This document shows positions 1 through 12,600 of a stretch of 64,000 nucleotides of DNA, one piece after another. The number at the start of each line of letters is the position of its first letter. Positions within the stretch are counted from its first letter, which is position 1. The notes beneath the pieces are model-generated. The model saw only the letters and a program-made list of their open reading frames with translations, did not search any database and was not told the DNA's origin. The position numbers and the translations under genes were made by a program. Origin of the DNA: Fasciolopsis buskii. Taxonomy: Eukaryota > Platyhelminthes > Trematoda > Plagiorchiida > Fasciolidae. The stretch covers positions 36,223-100,222 of the forward strand of contig LUCM01000230.1 of assembly GCA_008360955.1 (NCBI GenBank), given 5' to 3'.

Positions 1-1437
1 GAACCCAGACTGTGAGGAGAAGAACCAGGAGGGCACTGAACTTTTGTAACACACCATGAACTCACCACCTCCCTGTAAATAATCTCTGATCATCGAGTAC
101 CATGCCTTTGGTTTGAAAGGATTCAGCTCAACGAAACCCCTTTTTCAAGGTTGTATGATACAGTCTAGCTTGGCGTGGGCTAAACAAATGAACTTGTTCT
201 GAATGGTAAACAGATTCAAAAATATGGTCACAAACCGAGAAGCTACGCCAAAGTCATTCTAAAGATCTCAAATGCACTCTTGCAGATTTTAGATTAAACA
301 TGCCTGCCCAGTAGCGCCCACGTTGTGCAACTTCCATCATGACTATCTGATCGATTGGGCACACGAATTTCGATCAGCGGGACATATTCCTCAATCTCAG
401 TTGACTGGAAACCAATGTGAGCCGAATTCGGAGTGCTTAATGAGGAATCGTGTTTAATGGATAAGATATCAAACCGATCGATTGGATCAAAGGATCATTT
501 TTGTCTATCTATTTGCATGGTCACCGAAGGGACATTAGAAATCATTTCCATAAAACTAATAATACTGATATGATGTAACCCTGTGGAGGTTTAATACACT
601 TCTGTTGCCTCCAGACAGCATTGTCACCGGGACGCGCAATCAATAAATCAATTTTCAAGAGGTCACCATGCCTGAATGTCGTTTGTTGTCACCAAAAGGG
701 CAAGTTAACGGATGAAGGCGGATGTGTCGTTCATTGGATTATCATTTTGAGAAAGATTGCACCTTTCTATTCTGGAAGACTTTGATGTTCATGTACTTTT
801 GAAGAATAAAAAGATAATTGTTTAGTGAGCGAAACACGAATATCATTGTGGATTATGATGTTCCGTGTTGTTAATCGAGGTTTTGGTAAATTACTATTGG
901 TCCGTTTGTAGGACGAGACTAGATAATGACAGAATTTCCAGATAGGAATTTGTCAATAAAACAAACTAGTAACACCACGAACGTTTGCTTTTGTCTCAGG
1001 CATTTCTTGTGCGACAAATCCTCATTGATTCATCGTGATTAGCACCACTACTCACCACCGTTTAAGGTCCTTAGTACGTGGTTAAAATGCACTTTAAACT
1101 GACTCTAGGGTATTAAACTTAAATGAAACAACCCTGAATCAAGCAGCACGGTATCGATCTGGCTATCACACGGAATTCTTTATCGATTTTCGGGAATTCC
1201 TCAAATGTTAGGTCAATCATTTTCTAAGCATCGGATTCAACAATAACGCGGTCCATCCAGAGAATCTTCTCCTGTCGGTGTTCCGCAACAGTTCAACAGG
1301 CAACCAAAGTGTCTTCCCAATCTGACCTAACAAAAGCTTGATTCTGATCAGAAATAGGTCACCTTGGAGACATATCTCCGGCATTAAAGTATCTTCCCAA
1401 AGAATGACCGGAAAAATTGTTTTTTTCTATTTTCACT
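1..1437. other. Unassigned AT-rich sequence, no gene recognised
   Basis: Read on both strands, this stretch holds only short open frames with no motif I recognise and no clear repeat structure. A short minus-strand open frame (1359-1574) straddles the start of the direct repeat that follows and looks like chance. Confidence 0.5.
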
Positions 1438-2764
1438 AATGCAGTATATTTGTTCTCTGCTATCCATAACACAAGTATTAGGCGAGCCACTGATTTTAGC
1501 ATTTTCTCTGTTGAGTTTATACATTCGGGTTTAGCAATGACAGCATAAAATTGACTCTGCGTTCGTTCGCCCATTGATGCTTTTAGACAAATTTAGAAAG
1601 GACAGACTAGGTGTGACGAGCAGAAAAAACCAGTCTTTTGAAACTCGGCTCAGTTTATTAATTTCAAATGATTCTATTACGCAACCCTTTGATATTTTTA
1701 AAAAAAGTTGAAGAGAATCAACGCACTTCTCAAAGCCAATAACTTCTAGTTCCATGGGTTTAGACCGTGACGCACTTGGTTTTATATCCTATCTCTGGAT
1801 GTACCATTCAGATCCAATCATGACCAATATTTCAACCTAGCTTTCACAACGACCGGACTGAAATTCCGCAACCAGTTGGATCAGTTTGCCTTAAACTTGA
1901 CCTTAGGGTACCCGCAGATCTTGGCTGTTGTGAGGCCAAGATGCCTGGTGCCTGAGGGGATCTGTGTAGTTTTTGTACAAATGATTCCAAGAATTTTGTT
2001 GCTTTTTCACACAGGTGTCGATTCCGAAGAATGAGGTGAAATGGATCTCATTCTCTCGACCCACTGATGTGAATGATGCGTACATATGTACTGTTTCGCT
2101 ACTAGCATGTTCCTGGTTTTATGTGAAGCTACCTTCTGGAGTAAAACGACTGTGGGAAGAATCAGAAAAGCAGTCTTGCATAATCCATGTCCGGGATAGT
2201 CTCGCTACAACTTAACATGACAGGTAATCCAGAATAATGTACAAGACAATTGGACTAATCCACTTTGCGGCACTTTAAGGAGTCGTTCGGACTCAAACCC
2301 GTATAATCAAAAGTACCAAAGCAGACAACGATAACCGAAGGTAAAGTTAATATTTAGTCACTTGTCATTCGCACTTGCACAAAAAACACAATGAGAAACT
2401 ATTGGCAGTGAAATTTCTGACAAATGCCCTTTTTTGGCCCTGGTTTAGCATCATTCAGACTGATTGATGTAGCCACAAACTGAAGCGCACCATGTCACGT
2501 GTTTGGTAAACGGAATCAGTCCAGCAAAGTTAGTTAAATTTTTTTCACACCATTTCCCCTAACTTTTAAATTAAATTAATTAATATAACCTTGGGTATGG
2601 GAACTACTACAGTGCCACTGCGCCGAAAAGTTCACACTGTTCTAGCAGTAAGTTTTACTCAGGAAATTATTAAATTCACGATGATACGGTGAGGTCCATT
2701 TTATTACATCTTATTTCACTTCAATATCAATTGATCAATGATCGATCACGTGAACATGCATAAA
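1438..2764 (+). repeat. Direct repeat copy 1 (about 1.33 kb)
   Basis: This block recurs almost base for base at 2766-4087 with a constant offset of 1328 bases over most of its length. The only clear difference I found is near 2577-2583, where copy 1 carries seven bases and copy 2 has two, which accounts for the 5-base length difference. The block ends immediately before a single N at 2765. Both copies contain the same short open frames, none of recognised function. Tandem arrangement, near identity and the N suggest two overlapping contigs or alleles placed side by side rather than an old biological duplication. A very recent real tandem duplication is the alternative. Confidence 0.93.
2013..2215 (+). 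other. Candidate exon-like open frame inside the direct repeat (also 3341-3543)
   Basis: A pyrimidine-rich run ending in cacacag lies just before an open frame of about 66 codons that ends in a stop at 2213. The frame contains TDVNDAYICTV, which loosely recalls the D-x-A-x-Y-x-C pattern of immunoglobulin-type domains, preceded by VKWISF. The fit is weak: no partner cysteine, no clear donor site, and the frame could be chance. The identical frame is present in copy 2 at 3341-3543. I do not assign a function. Confidence 0.12.
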
Positions 2765-2765
2765 N

Positions 2766-4087
2766 AATGCAGTATATTTGTTCTCTGCTATCCATAACAC
2801 AAGTATTAGGCGAGCCACTGATTTTAGCATTTTCTCTGTTGAGTTTATACATTCGGGTTTAGCAATGACAGCATAAAATTGACTCTGCGTTCGTTCGCCC
2901 ATTGATGCTTTTAGACAAATTTAGAAAGGACAGACTAGGTGTGACGAGCAGAAAAAACCAGTCTTTTGAAACTCGGCTCAGTTTATTAATTTCAAATGAT
3001 TCTATTACGCAACCCTTTGATATTTTTAAAAAAAGTTGAAGAGAATCAACGCACTTCTCAAAGCCAATAACTTCTAGTTCCATGGGTTTAGACCGTGACG
3101 CACTTGGTTTTATATCCTATCTCTGGATGTACCATTCAGATCCAATCATGACCAATATTTCAACCTAGCTTTCACAACGACCGGACTGAAATTCCGCAAC
3201 CAGTTGGATCAGTTTGCCTTAAACTTGACCTTAGGGTACCCGCAGATCTTGGCTGTTGTGAGGCCAAGATGCCTGGTGCCTGAGGGGATCTGTGTAGTTT
3301 TTGTACAAATGATTCCAAGAATTTTGTTGCTTTTTCACACAGGTGTCGATTCCGAAGAATGAGGTGAAATGGATCTCATTCTCTCGACCCACTGATGTGA
3401 ATGATGCGTACATATGTACTGTTTCGCTACTAGCATGTTCCTGGTTTTATGTGAAGCTACCTTCTGGAGTAAAACGACTGTGGGAAGAATCAGAAAAGCA
3501 GTCTTGCATAATCCATGTCCGGGATAGTCTCGCTACAACTTAACATGACAGGTAATCCAGAATAATGTACAAGACAATTGGACTAATCCACTTTGCGGCA
3601 CTTTAAGGAGTCGTTCGGACTCAAACCCGTATAATCAAAAGTACCAAAGCAGACAACGATAACCGAAGGTAAAGTTAATATTTAGTCACTTGTCATTCGC
3701 ACTTGCACAAAAAACACAATGAGAAACTATTGGCAGTGAAATTTCTGACAAATGCCCTTTTTTGGCCCTGGTTTAGCATCATTCAGACTGATTGATGTAG
3801 CCACAAACTGAAGCGCACCATGTCACGTGTTTGGTAAACGGAATCAGTCCAGCAAAGTTAGTTAAATTTTTTTCACACCATTTCCCCTAACTTTTAAATT
3901 AAGTAATATAACCTTGGGTATGGGAACTACTACAGTGCCACTGCGCCGAAAAGTTCACACTGTTCTAGCAGTAAGTTTTACTCAGGAAATTATTAAATTC
4001 ACGATGATACGGTGAGGTCCATTTTATTACATCTTATTTCACTTCAATATCAATTGATCAATGATCGATCACGTGAACATGCATAAA
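2766..4087 (+). repeat. Direct repeat copy 2 (about 1.32 kb)
   Basis: Second copy of the block at 1438-2764, starting one base after the N and ending where copy 1 ends. Unique sequence follows, beginning with a doubled 10-mer (cttcttggtg) at about 4091-4110. No terminal inverted repeats, TG..CA ends or coding domains are visible, so it does not look like a transposon in its own right. Confidence 0.93.
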
Positions 4088-4639
4088 CAGCTTCTTGGTG
4101 CTTCTTGGTGCCGCTAGGAATGCACTGAGGTGCGACAAATTCGCCCCGGTCATACACCGTGAAATGTGGCGACCCCTGAAACAGGACTACAGGACTACTC
4201 AAGTTGTTTCACAACAGTTCGAACAAATAATAATACGGTATCGGGGAAAACCTCCACAAGAGACGGCTTGCTATGAGCTGAATATATCCCAACTGCGGCT
4301 TTTCTTGCTATTCCTACTTTGCCGGTCTCTTCCGTCTAACTGGGTTGCAATTGAAATAATGCCAGGGATGCAGAAATCATTTCGCAGTCAAATAGAATTG
4401 TGATAAATTTAAACCTGCTTCCCGACATTGCTGTGGTGGATGAAATAGTCGATCCTGTGAGACGACCCAAATACCCGTACAACCACAATCAGTGCACTGA
4501 AATAATCAAAGTAATTTAGAACATTTTCTACTTTGATTGCAAAATGGAACATTTGTTTCACATCAAAGTGCCAACTTATGATTGGTGAATTACCTGTCGG
4601 ATAGTGATATTTTGGCATTTGGAAAGCTTGATACACCTT
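4088..4639. other. Unassigned stretch with one 102-codon open frame
   Basis: A plus-strand open frame at 4095-4403 starts on a TTG triplet and has no recognisable domain. It could be upstream, diverged sequence of the RTE-like fragment that follows, but I see no motif to support that. Confidence 0.3.
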
Positions 4640-5140
4640 CTGGTTCTCGCAGATGTGTAGCCGCAGAGTTCTATGTCACTCTGGGTGACGTACAATGCAC
4701 GTGAATTTATCACAGTTCCCCATGATTTAGCGATTCACATTTACTCACGTAACCAAGAATGTCTCCGAAGCACTAGTGGAATCTGGTGGATATTTTGGGT
4801 GAGCAATGAGGAGGTGCGTCGTCTTGTGTTGGGTGCAGACAGGCGTTCTCTGACTGAGATAATCGCTCTACGTCACCTCTAGTGGCTTGGACACGAATTG
4901 TGTATGCCTGCCCATTGTCTAACTTTTGCACGTGCTCACTAAGTCTGGCGGTCAGGTTATGACTTGGCTTGGAGGTATAGAAAAGTTAGCTTTGGTTTTG
5001 GCCACGGTTGTTGCTTCCCACTCTTCTGGTTGGAACCCAAAAGATGAGGATTATTGTTGATTGGAGACGCTGAGGGATATTGTTCAGAATCGAATTTAGT
5101 GGCGCAAATGCTGTAGGGTCTGTCTGTGGAACTCATCCCC
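4640..5140 (+). mobile_element. RTE-like non-LTR retrotransposon, 3' coding end, decayed
   Basis: The plus-strand translation carries the C-terminal signature of RTE-type reverse transcriptase ORFs. In order: a degenerate piece with QECLRSTSGIWW, then VSNEEVRRLVLGADRRSLTE, then RHL-stop-WLGHELCMPAH. The stop lies at 4880-4882, in the same frame as the downstream WLGH block. Tryptophan- and glycine-rich remains of the extreme C-terminus follow to about 5135. Only the region downstream of the RT catalytic core is present, so this is a 5'-truncated or eroded copy. Family knowledge: RTE elements encode an endonuclease and RT in one ORF and usually insert 5'-truncated. The same C-terminal block, more diverged, occurs on the minus strand near 29.7 kb. 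Confidence 0.78.
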
Positions 5141-5306
5141 CTTAAAAGTAATCCGAAAACGACCAAAGAAACACAAAGTTTATACAGTGGAAACCCAGAA
5201 AACAAATGATTTGTTATGGTTTATTACGTTTCCCGGATTGTTTGTTCCCCTCTCTATAGTCCCATTGACATGTTATTGCGTTGGCACCATACTTAGTTCA
5301 AGCCAG

Positions 5307-5309
<3 letters not shown>
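5141..5309. other. Unassigned spacer before the TA tract
   Basis: Sequence between the RTE-like coding end and the TA microsatellite. It may be 3' untranslated sequence of that element. No terminal tail can be fixed. Confidence 0.3.
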
Positions 5310-5393
<84 letters not shown>

Positions 5394-5396
5394 TAT
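5310..5396. repeat. (TA)n microsatellite, about 39 units plus interrupted tail
   Basis: Uninterrupted alternating TA from 5310 to about 5387, then a single C interruption and a few more TA units to 5396. It is the longest simple repeat in the window and fully self-complementary, so it can extrude a cruciform and is prone to length polymorphism and assembly collapse. Confidence 0.97.
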
Positions 5397-6189
5397 GCAC
5401 ACTTAGTGTGGTTGCTGGTGGACGGTCACAGCAGACGTGGGTTCCAAGCTGCAGGTTCCTTCCCTTAGCACAGCGATGAGCTTATGCGCGCGAATGTATC
5501 TGGTTGGATTCAGTAGGTTCTGTGACGTGCGAACAGCACAGGCGGCTTTTGATGGAATATTTTACCGAGCTCTGCGCACACATATGTGTTTGCATGCCCG
5601 GTAGAGTTTGGCTTGAAGTGGGAAACTTTGCCGTTAAGCCTTGCTAAATTCGACCAACGTTTAACTACCGACAACAATATCAGCAGTAAAAATGAAAATT
5701 GGACTTCAGAATGTGTAATTTTACGTGTTTCCGATGTGCCTACAAGATACGAGTGGATTCGGCTGAAGTGGATCGTCTATTGTTTAATGTAAATTTCTCG
5801 GGTATTTTCGAGTAGTATGGAATTCATTTTATTCTGAACCGGCCTAGATATTCCAGCAACGAGCATTCAATTCATATTTCATCATTCTGGTTGCTGGTTG
5901 TTCAAATTCGACGCACAGTGTATGCGCGCTGAGGTTGATAGCGCTCGCCCAATCACAAAACGAAAGCGTACCCATACAGTTTGTTTCAAGAAGGAATTCT
6001 TATGTTCACAATCCGATGCTGTTTTGACGCGCCAGCACCGAAGACACGAGCATTTAGTTGGTCCGTGAAAGAGAAAGTGCGTTGCAAAAACTGGTAATCT
6101 GCAACAAATCAAATGAAAAAAATCTCGATGAATATCGGAAAGTCGATAAAGTCACAGAATACATGTAAGCTTACATACACGTGAATTTG

Positions 6190-6275
6190 TAACTTACCAA
6201 CCGGGATTCGAACAATTAGCTTTCCAGTTTATGCACGAAATCTTTTGTTAGGTCCATCAGTGGCATCATTTCTTG
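6190..6275 (-). repeat. Possible tRNA-derived (SINE-like) relic
   Basis: On the minus strand this stretch contains GTTCGAATCCCGG, a close match to the Pol III B box of tRNA genes. It is preceded at a plausible distance by an A-box-like but degenerate sequence. No cloverleaf can be folded with confidence, so a tRNA-derived SINE remnant is more likely than a tRNA gene. A chance match to the short B box remains possible. Confidence 0.3.
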
Positions 6276-6418
6276 AAACAATGCTTGTAGAGCAAAAACA
6301 ACCTGCTTTCGACTTAATATAAACCAATTTTAGCCGCCATGTCAGTCAATGAACTGGCAGTGGTAATTCTGTACAAACGGGTGCAGTTCGGATGCATCCA
6401 AACCGTTAAGGACGTTAC

Positions 6419-6441
6419 TTCGTACACCAAGGGTGTACGAA
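6419..6441. other. Perfect 10-bp inverted repeat with 3-base loop
   Basis: Arms TTCGTACACC and GGTGTACGAA are exact reverse complements around AAG. The flanks do not extend the pairing. It could form a tight hairpin in RNA or serve as a dyad protein site. No adjacent gene gives it a context. Confidence 0.85.
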
Positions 6442-9400
6442 AGTTCTCGTCCACACACGGGGCACCTGAATATTTAGTTAGTTTAGCCGAGGAAACTCAT
6501 TTTTCTATGACATCTGTCCGCACATTTACTGAATTACTGTAAGCTTGTTACAAATCGATCAAAGCGGGAATCTATACACATTCTCCAATTTGCATATTTC
6601 AGTATAACGGATCATTGAGTATTTTCTTCCATGGTACTAACTGTCAGAGGTGATCAGTCAGTCACATGATCAAGGTCAGATTTCTGACGCTGACGATGAC
6701 AAGTTCACAGCTTGAGATTATTTCGGTGATTGTCATTTAAACCCTATTAACTTGGACTGTACTACAATGTTTGTCGTCGACTTTTACATTTCGAAGTAAC
6801 GAATTGTGTCGTTTGTTCCCAAACAGTTCTGCGACTTGCTCTATCATCTGGCTGTCACCTTTGTTTGGAGACCATAATGCGAAATAAGAGGATCGAATCT
6901 CCCGACAAAAAGCCAATAGTGTAGCAAGATGGATTCACATATCAGAATTGCTTAGTTATTCGGGCACATAAAATTACGAAATTGCAAACATCTACACATG
7001 GGAAAATAAACGAACGTGTGTGCAAGCAAGAAAATGGTCAAATATAGAGATCAAAGAGGAGAATAGATGAGAAAAAGAGCGGCCAGCACGAATCCATGAA
7101 TGGAAGATCAACGAACATCGTGCGCCGACAAATATCTCAGATTCCTGGCCATAATGCATACACGAAAGCAACAAATTCCCGATCTCGGTTGGACAAAATC
7201 AAAATTAATATTTGATGGGACTGTCACTAACAGTTACCTGACATGTTATCACAACTGGACCTGAATGTCTGGATATACCTAAGGGTCCCACTAATCTAAT
7301 CAGGATGCTATTTTCTGTTTTCAGACTACATTTTACCATACAACAGTGATACGGCATTTCATTGAGTTCGCGCTGTCCATACCGACGGTGAGAATTGGTT
7401 TGACCGAGGCAGCACTTATCCTCGAGACTTCCAGTCTATTAGTTTAGTTCATGACCCCGTGAAATTCCAATGATACCTCGCAAAACCAAGCACTCGTTTG
7501 TAATTGGTTATTATCACTACATGCTGACTGAGCGAGATAGTTCAGCACTGGTATACCAATCACTGTCAGCCGATTGGTTCGTTCCGCTCTGCTCTAAAGA
7601 ACGACTATCAACAATCGTTTGTCTGACTGAACTATTTAACCATTACCAACCTATCTCAATCAATTTCACTTGTTTAAACAGCTGTGATCCTGCGAAATCT
7701 GGCTTTGCGTGCCTCGATTTCGGGTGAACGAGTAAGGTTACTCACTTGGGTTGTAGTACAGCCACTGGTCAACTGGCGGCCACTAAATTAACGGTAAGAT
7801 CACAATCTGGATATCTACTGATAACAAAATTCCTTTTAATTCTGGTCGCTGAGTAGAGCGGCAGTCATGAATCGATAGAGGGAACGGATAAGGATGGTAT
7901 TTGTCGACTGAGAACACCTTGGCAGCTCTATATTTGAACTCGGGAAAAGCATTTCAATGCAGGTTCCAAGCTCCTGGTAGACTGTCACCTCTCTGTTCTT
8001 CCGAATGGCCTGCTACAGCAAATGCATTAGAAAAAGTAAATATAAGAGAATTTAACCTTAAAGTTCAAGTTAGATTTAGCTACCCTTCCTCTTTTCTTAT
8101 AGAACAGTACTCGTGAAACGGCATACTACTTTTTGGTGGAGTTTTGCTTTAGAACTAGCTGTTTGACGTGGTCTCTATGATCAGATTTGAATGGCAACGC
8201 GATGAGCTGTCTTCCTTTGGAACTTGATCCTTCTGGTTTCTAGTCCCTGTCACTACGTCTTCCTTTTTAAATCCATCGGGATGTACATTAATTAAAGTAA
8301 CGGACAGTCAGAGATTCGACTAAATCTTTCATGGATTTGTATTGCGGTCTTCTGTGCGGATTCACAAACAATCTTGACCGACTTTTTCTTACACACGATT
8401 TAAACCATCCAAGAATGGATCAGCCAGTTCAACGGTACCTCAGTTTGACGGCTGCCCAAAAATAGTATCCACCTTTTTCGCGATATACTTTTGGTCGCAA
8501 GAAAAGCGGAGGACAGTGCACTGGGATCTCAGAGCATGCCTCAAAAAGCATACTGCCAAATGGCTCAGCCCTCCGCTTCAGTTTCATTTTGTGTCGATAA
8601 GTCATCAGAATTTCTCCGTGACTCCTCTTGCATAGCTGACGAGATTGCACAAAACAGCTAGATTCTACTTGCTTTGTGACAGTGCTCGTTCTAGCTTCCT
8701 TGAATTGCACGTTCTTCGTTTGGTCAGCAGAAACAAACTTTTCTGCGCTCCATGTCGCCGGTGCATTAGTTCGGGAGGAAAACTGCAACCTTTCTTGTGT
8801 GCCCAACTGCTTCTAGTCTCCCCCTAAATCAGTTGATTTGGCTAGAAATAAACGATGACAACCTTGGAGTATTTCTATCACCTCTGTCTCCAACGAATAA
8901 TTGAACTATATGCTATGACACAGTCTTCAATTTAAAAAATGATCAACTTTTTGCAGAGGGTTTTTGGTTCATGATGTACTTGGGATCTTCTGCATAGAAG
9001 ACCCATCAGTTTGCCAACCGTTATTTCTGTTCTGTTTGGCTCTCTTCATTCCCATTCATTCAATGAACAAACGTTGCAAAGTTCTCAAAATGGTGCCTCA
9101 GTGTTTCTCGGTCTTCGGTTAGTTCGTTCTCGACTGCATGTTTGCTGCCCGGAACAAACTAACTGCCCAAGAATGAGCTTCAAGCTTCAGTGCAGAAAAA
9201 TCCTTCCACATTCATTGTGGTGCACCAAAGGATGTCATTTTTCAACAAGTTTCTCTTTGCTTCTTGCAGTCAACTCTCCTAGTGGCTGTAAATGCATTGA
9301 TAACACTATAATTTGCGAAGGTTGAATTTCACACTTGAGAAACTTGAAAGAGTTCAGGTGAATGCAATTCAACTGGTCCTTGTCGTGGAGATTATATTTG

Positions 9401-9627
9401 GATGCCCCAGGGCAGGAAACATTCCATCATCAGTCACTTATGTACTTAATAGCTTTTGACTAGTAGTGATCAGTTTTCTTTTTATTCTGTGATAACTTTG
9501 ATAGAACTAAAAGTGATTTTTATGGTTAGACGGTGTTTTGAACTGACTCTTCTCAAGAGCTGTCACAAAATGTATCTAATGCAAATTAAATAAACCCAAT
9601 AAATCGGCTGCGCGTATTGACTACTTA

Positions 9628-9648
9628 ATATATATATATATATATATA
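9628..9648. repeat. Short (AT)n microsatellite
   Basis: Alternating AT of 21 bases in AT-rich surroundings. Confidence 0.95.
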
Positions 9649-12600
9649 AATACGTAAAAATACCTCATCTAACTGCGAAAGACTTTGCAACTACGTATGA
9701 TGAGATGGAATGACTAGTTGAATGCCGACACGAAATGGAAGTAGGGCAGAAACCTTGCATTCCTCGACTAACGGAAAGGATTTTGACATGCTCCATGTTT
9801 TGAAATGGGTTAGTCAAATCGACTGAGTATGTTCTCGATGGATTTCATTGAATTCCAATCTTAGCTTTCTTCTAGTCGGCGAAAATTTGGACTGGGATCC
9901 GTGCGATTTTCTGTGAGCAGAAACTACGTGCCACATGCTCACCAAAAAACGCAAACAAACAAACAACCAAATGAGTAAACAAGTAAGAAAGGAAAAAACC
10001 TCAATTTGACAACTGATATGTTAAGTAGTTTACCGCTGACAATCCAGTTGTTCAGATGACAAATACGGACTGCTTCTGGCACCATTCACGAATTAAAACA
10101 CAAAAATAGAAATTCGATAATATTTGTAATCATAGCATGACTACCTATTCCACATGATCTAAAGAATGAACACTAAGAAAGGCCCGTTTTTCTACTGGTC
10201 TCGTATTTATCTTTAATAATAATTTATAGGAAGAAATTGTGTCAGATTGGAAAAATGTTAAATGCTGATGTTCTATTCTGCAGTGTCAATCGTATAATCG
10301 GTTTTAGAGGCTATCTGGGCATTCCCCTAATATGCTGTTAATTCACTTGGGGTTCCGGTCGTGCGGTACAACCATGAAGCTTCTATTTCTTTTATTTATT
10401 ATTCAATAACCGTACAGAATATATTTCGTAAGGGACCACGGCCAATCTTATGCTTTCAGTTGTGGAAGTGATCTGTTTTGGAAGAATTCGGATTTACAAA
10501 ATCAAACTTCACCATATGGACCACGTGATCGCAAACACTCCAAGAACCAGATCCTTCCGTAATTAAATCTAATTAAATGTGTATTGTCTATCTATTTTAT
10601 CAGTGGTAACAAATCAGTTCTACTCTAATTTTAAAACATTCGTTGACTGGATTAGGATAAATGGATATCACGGGGTCTGAAAAAAAACCATCCGATATAA
10701 TTCAAAAAAGTAGACGTTTGTATGCCAGAAAGGAAGCAATAAACAAATGAACCATAACAAGTAATTGAAATCAATAATCTTTCCACTATGTCAATTAGGT
10801 CACGTGTAGTATTACGAGAAATCAGTTCCTTTCGGATACACAGGTATCGTCGATTGCGTTGTACTCTTTCATTTTCCTTGCCAATATTCCAAGGATTCTA
10901 GCATTTAAGCGATATAAAGAATTCGTAAATTTCATGAGACTATTCAGAGATTCCGCTCGCTATATCTGCTTTATTGACCATAATAAGGCTAGTTAGTGTA
11001 GTGTCTAACTAATGATTCTAGTCGTCAAGGCAGACTTTTCGGAAAATGAAAAATGGTATCATACGAAAATTTCACAAAACGTTTTGAAAGAGTGGCAGGA
11101 TATTTCACATCAACCGGAATTTCATATTTCTTTTGATCGTGAATTGACGAACGGGTATCTAGGAAAAGTCTTGATTTACATCAAAGTTGACGTTGTCTCT
11201 ATGTTATTCGAGAGTCCAATGTTAGTGTGCTTACACTGTTATCTTTATAGCAAAGCAATGAGCTAGAAACTGTGAAACCATTTCTTACCACATTATAGGA
11301 CGCAATTACCTGTCTACAAAACCCTGCTTTATTTGATTTTCTATATAAATACATATCCAGCATATTAAACTAAAGACCATTAGTTGCATTACACTGGACA
11401 AATAAACCTTGGCAAGCTCATTGTGAGACTCTCGAGCGAACGTTTGAACGAAGCGTAGTAACCAAATTGATCCAAACCAAAATAAAGACGGATGCGAATT
11501 GTTGCTTAACTACTATTTGGAGAAAAATTAATTGTGTGCAATAATCAAATCTCATCAGTGTTCCTTTCGGGCCCTGTTACTCAGCACTCTGACAACAAAT
11601 CACGTGAACGACAAAAGGCGTCAAATAAAGTTAACCAACGACAAACCCACGCTCGTGGTAATAGCGAAAGTCCAGGCAGTGCCAGCGATACAGTCAAATT
11701 GATGCGATAAAACAAAAAACGAGATTTGTCCCAGAGAAGGCAGTCAGTAGTGAGTGGATGGTAAGTAACAGGGGAAATGTCAGTGATTGGTTTGAATTTC
11801 TCTTCGGAACTGTTTGCACTCATGTTTCTTATGTTGAAAAATCATTCAAAATTCTACACATGGCCATCCGTCGAAAGATTACGTCAGAAGTTGTTTTCTC
11901 TTGTTTCGATGTAGGTCAACAGCACCGTTTCACGCATATGTCCTGATGGAAAGAAAAAAATATTGAAATGTCTCCAATTTCTGTATGCTTGGAGTACTAA
12001 CTAATCGCCCAAAAAGACTTATCCAACACAAGATTGAAAAGTGCGCAACTTGTTAATTTGGCGCCCCTTAATTCTGTTGATGGAGGAATAGCATGCAGTG
12101 GTCCGTTTGCAAAAAGGACATTTTTGGCCAATTTTTTCGAAAAAATTCTACTTTTTTATACTTGCCTAACCTGTTCAATAAGGTACATGCAAAGTGCCAG
12201 AAGCCTTTCTAATCAATTAAAACAGAAGACTTCATGGATTGTGGGAAGTTTACACTTATGCGGACAAAGATATTCCGCCAATTATAAAGATACAGAAAGT
12301 GTAAGAAAATGGTTGCTTCCTTAAAAAAGCACCAGGGTACACTGCACTAGCATTTACTAAACAGGTCATCTTTGGTAAAGTAGTTTTTCCAAAAGTTAAC
12401 GCAAGCAATGTGAAAGCATAAGTATGATACGTAAGAAAGCAAGAGACAGGCTAAACCTTGAAATCAAATCAAGTAAATAAATGATTTATGCTCCCGAGGA
12501 GCGGATATTCAGCTGTCACATAGCAGAAAGACATTGTCAACGCGAACAAGGTAATTGAGCGCTTAGAAACGTGGAACATTCAAGCATTTTCACTCCACGA

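Larger units (their letters stand above)
5397..9627. other. Unassigned region, no gene recognised
   Basis: About 4.2 kb with only short open frames. The longest (125 codons, minus strand, 8429-8806) has no recognisable domain. It contains a perfect hairpin at 6419-6441 and a tRNA-B-box-like stretch near 6195-6270, listed separately. Confidence 0.45.

Noticed and set aside
1438..4087. LTR pair of an LTR retrotransposon
   Set aside because: The two 1.3 kb copies are separated by one N and no internal region, and lack TG..CA ends.
5187..5468. Plus-strand frame containing a long Tyr-Ile repeat
   Set aside because: The repeat is simply the (TA)n microsatellite read as codons.
8429..8806. 125-codon minus-strand open frame
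   Set aside because: No recognised domain, and a competing plus-strand frame overlaps it.
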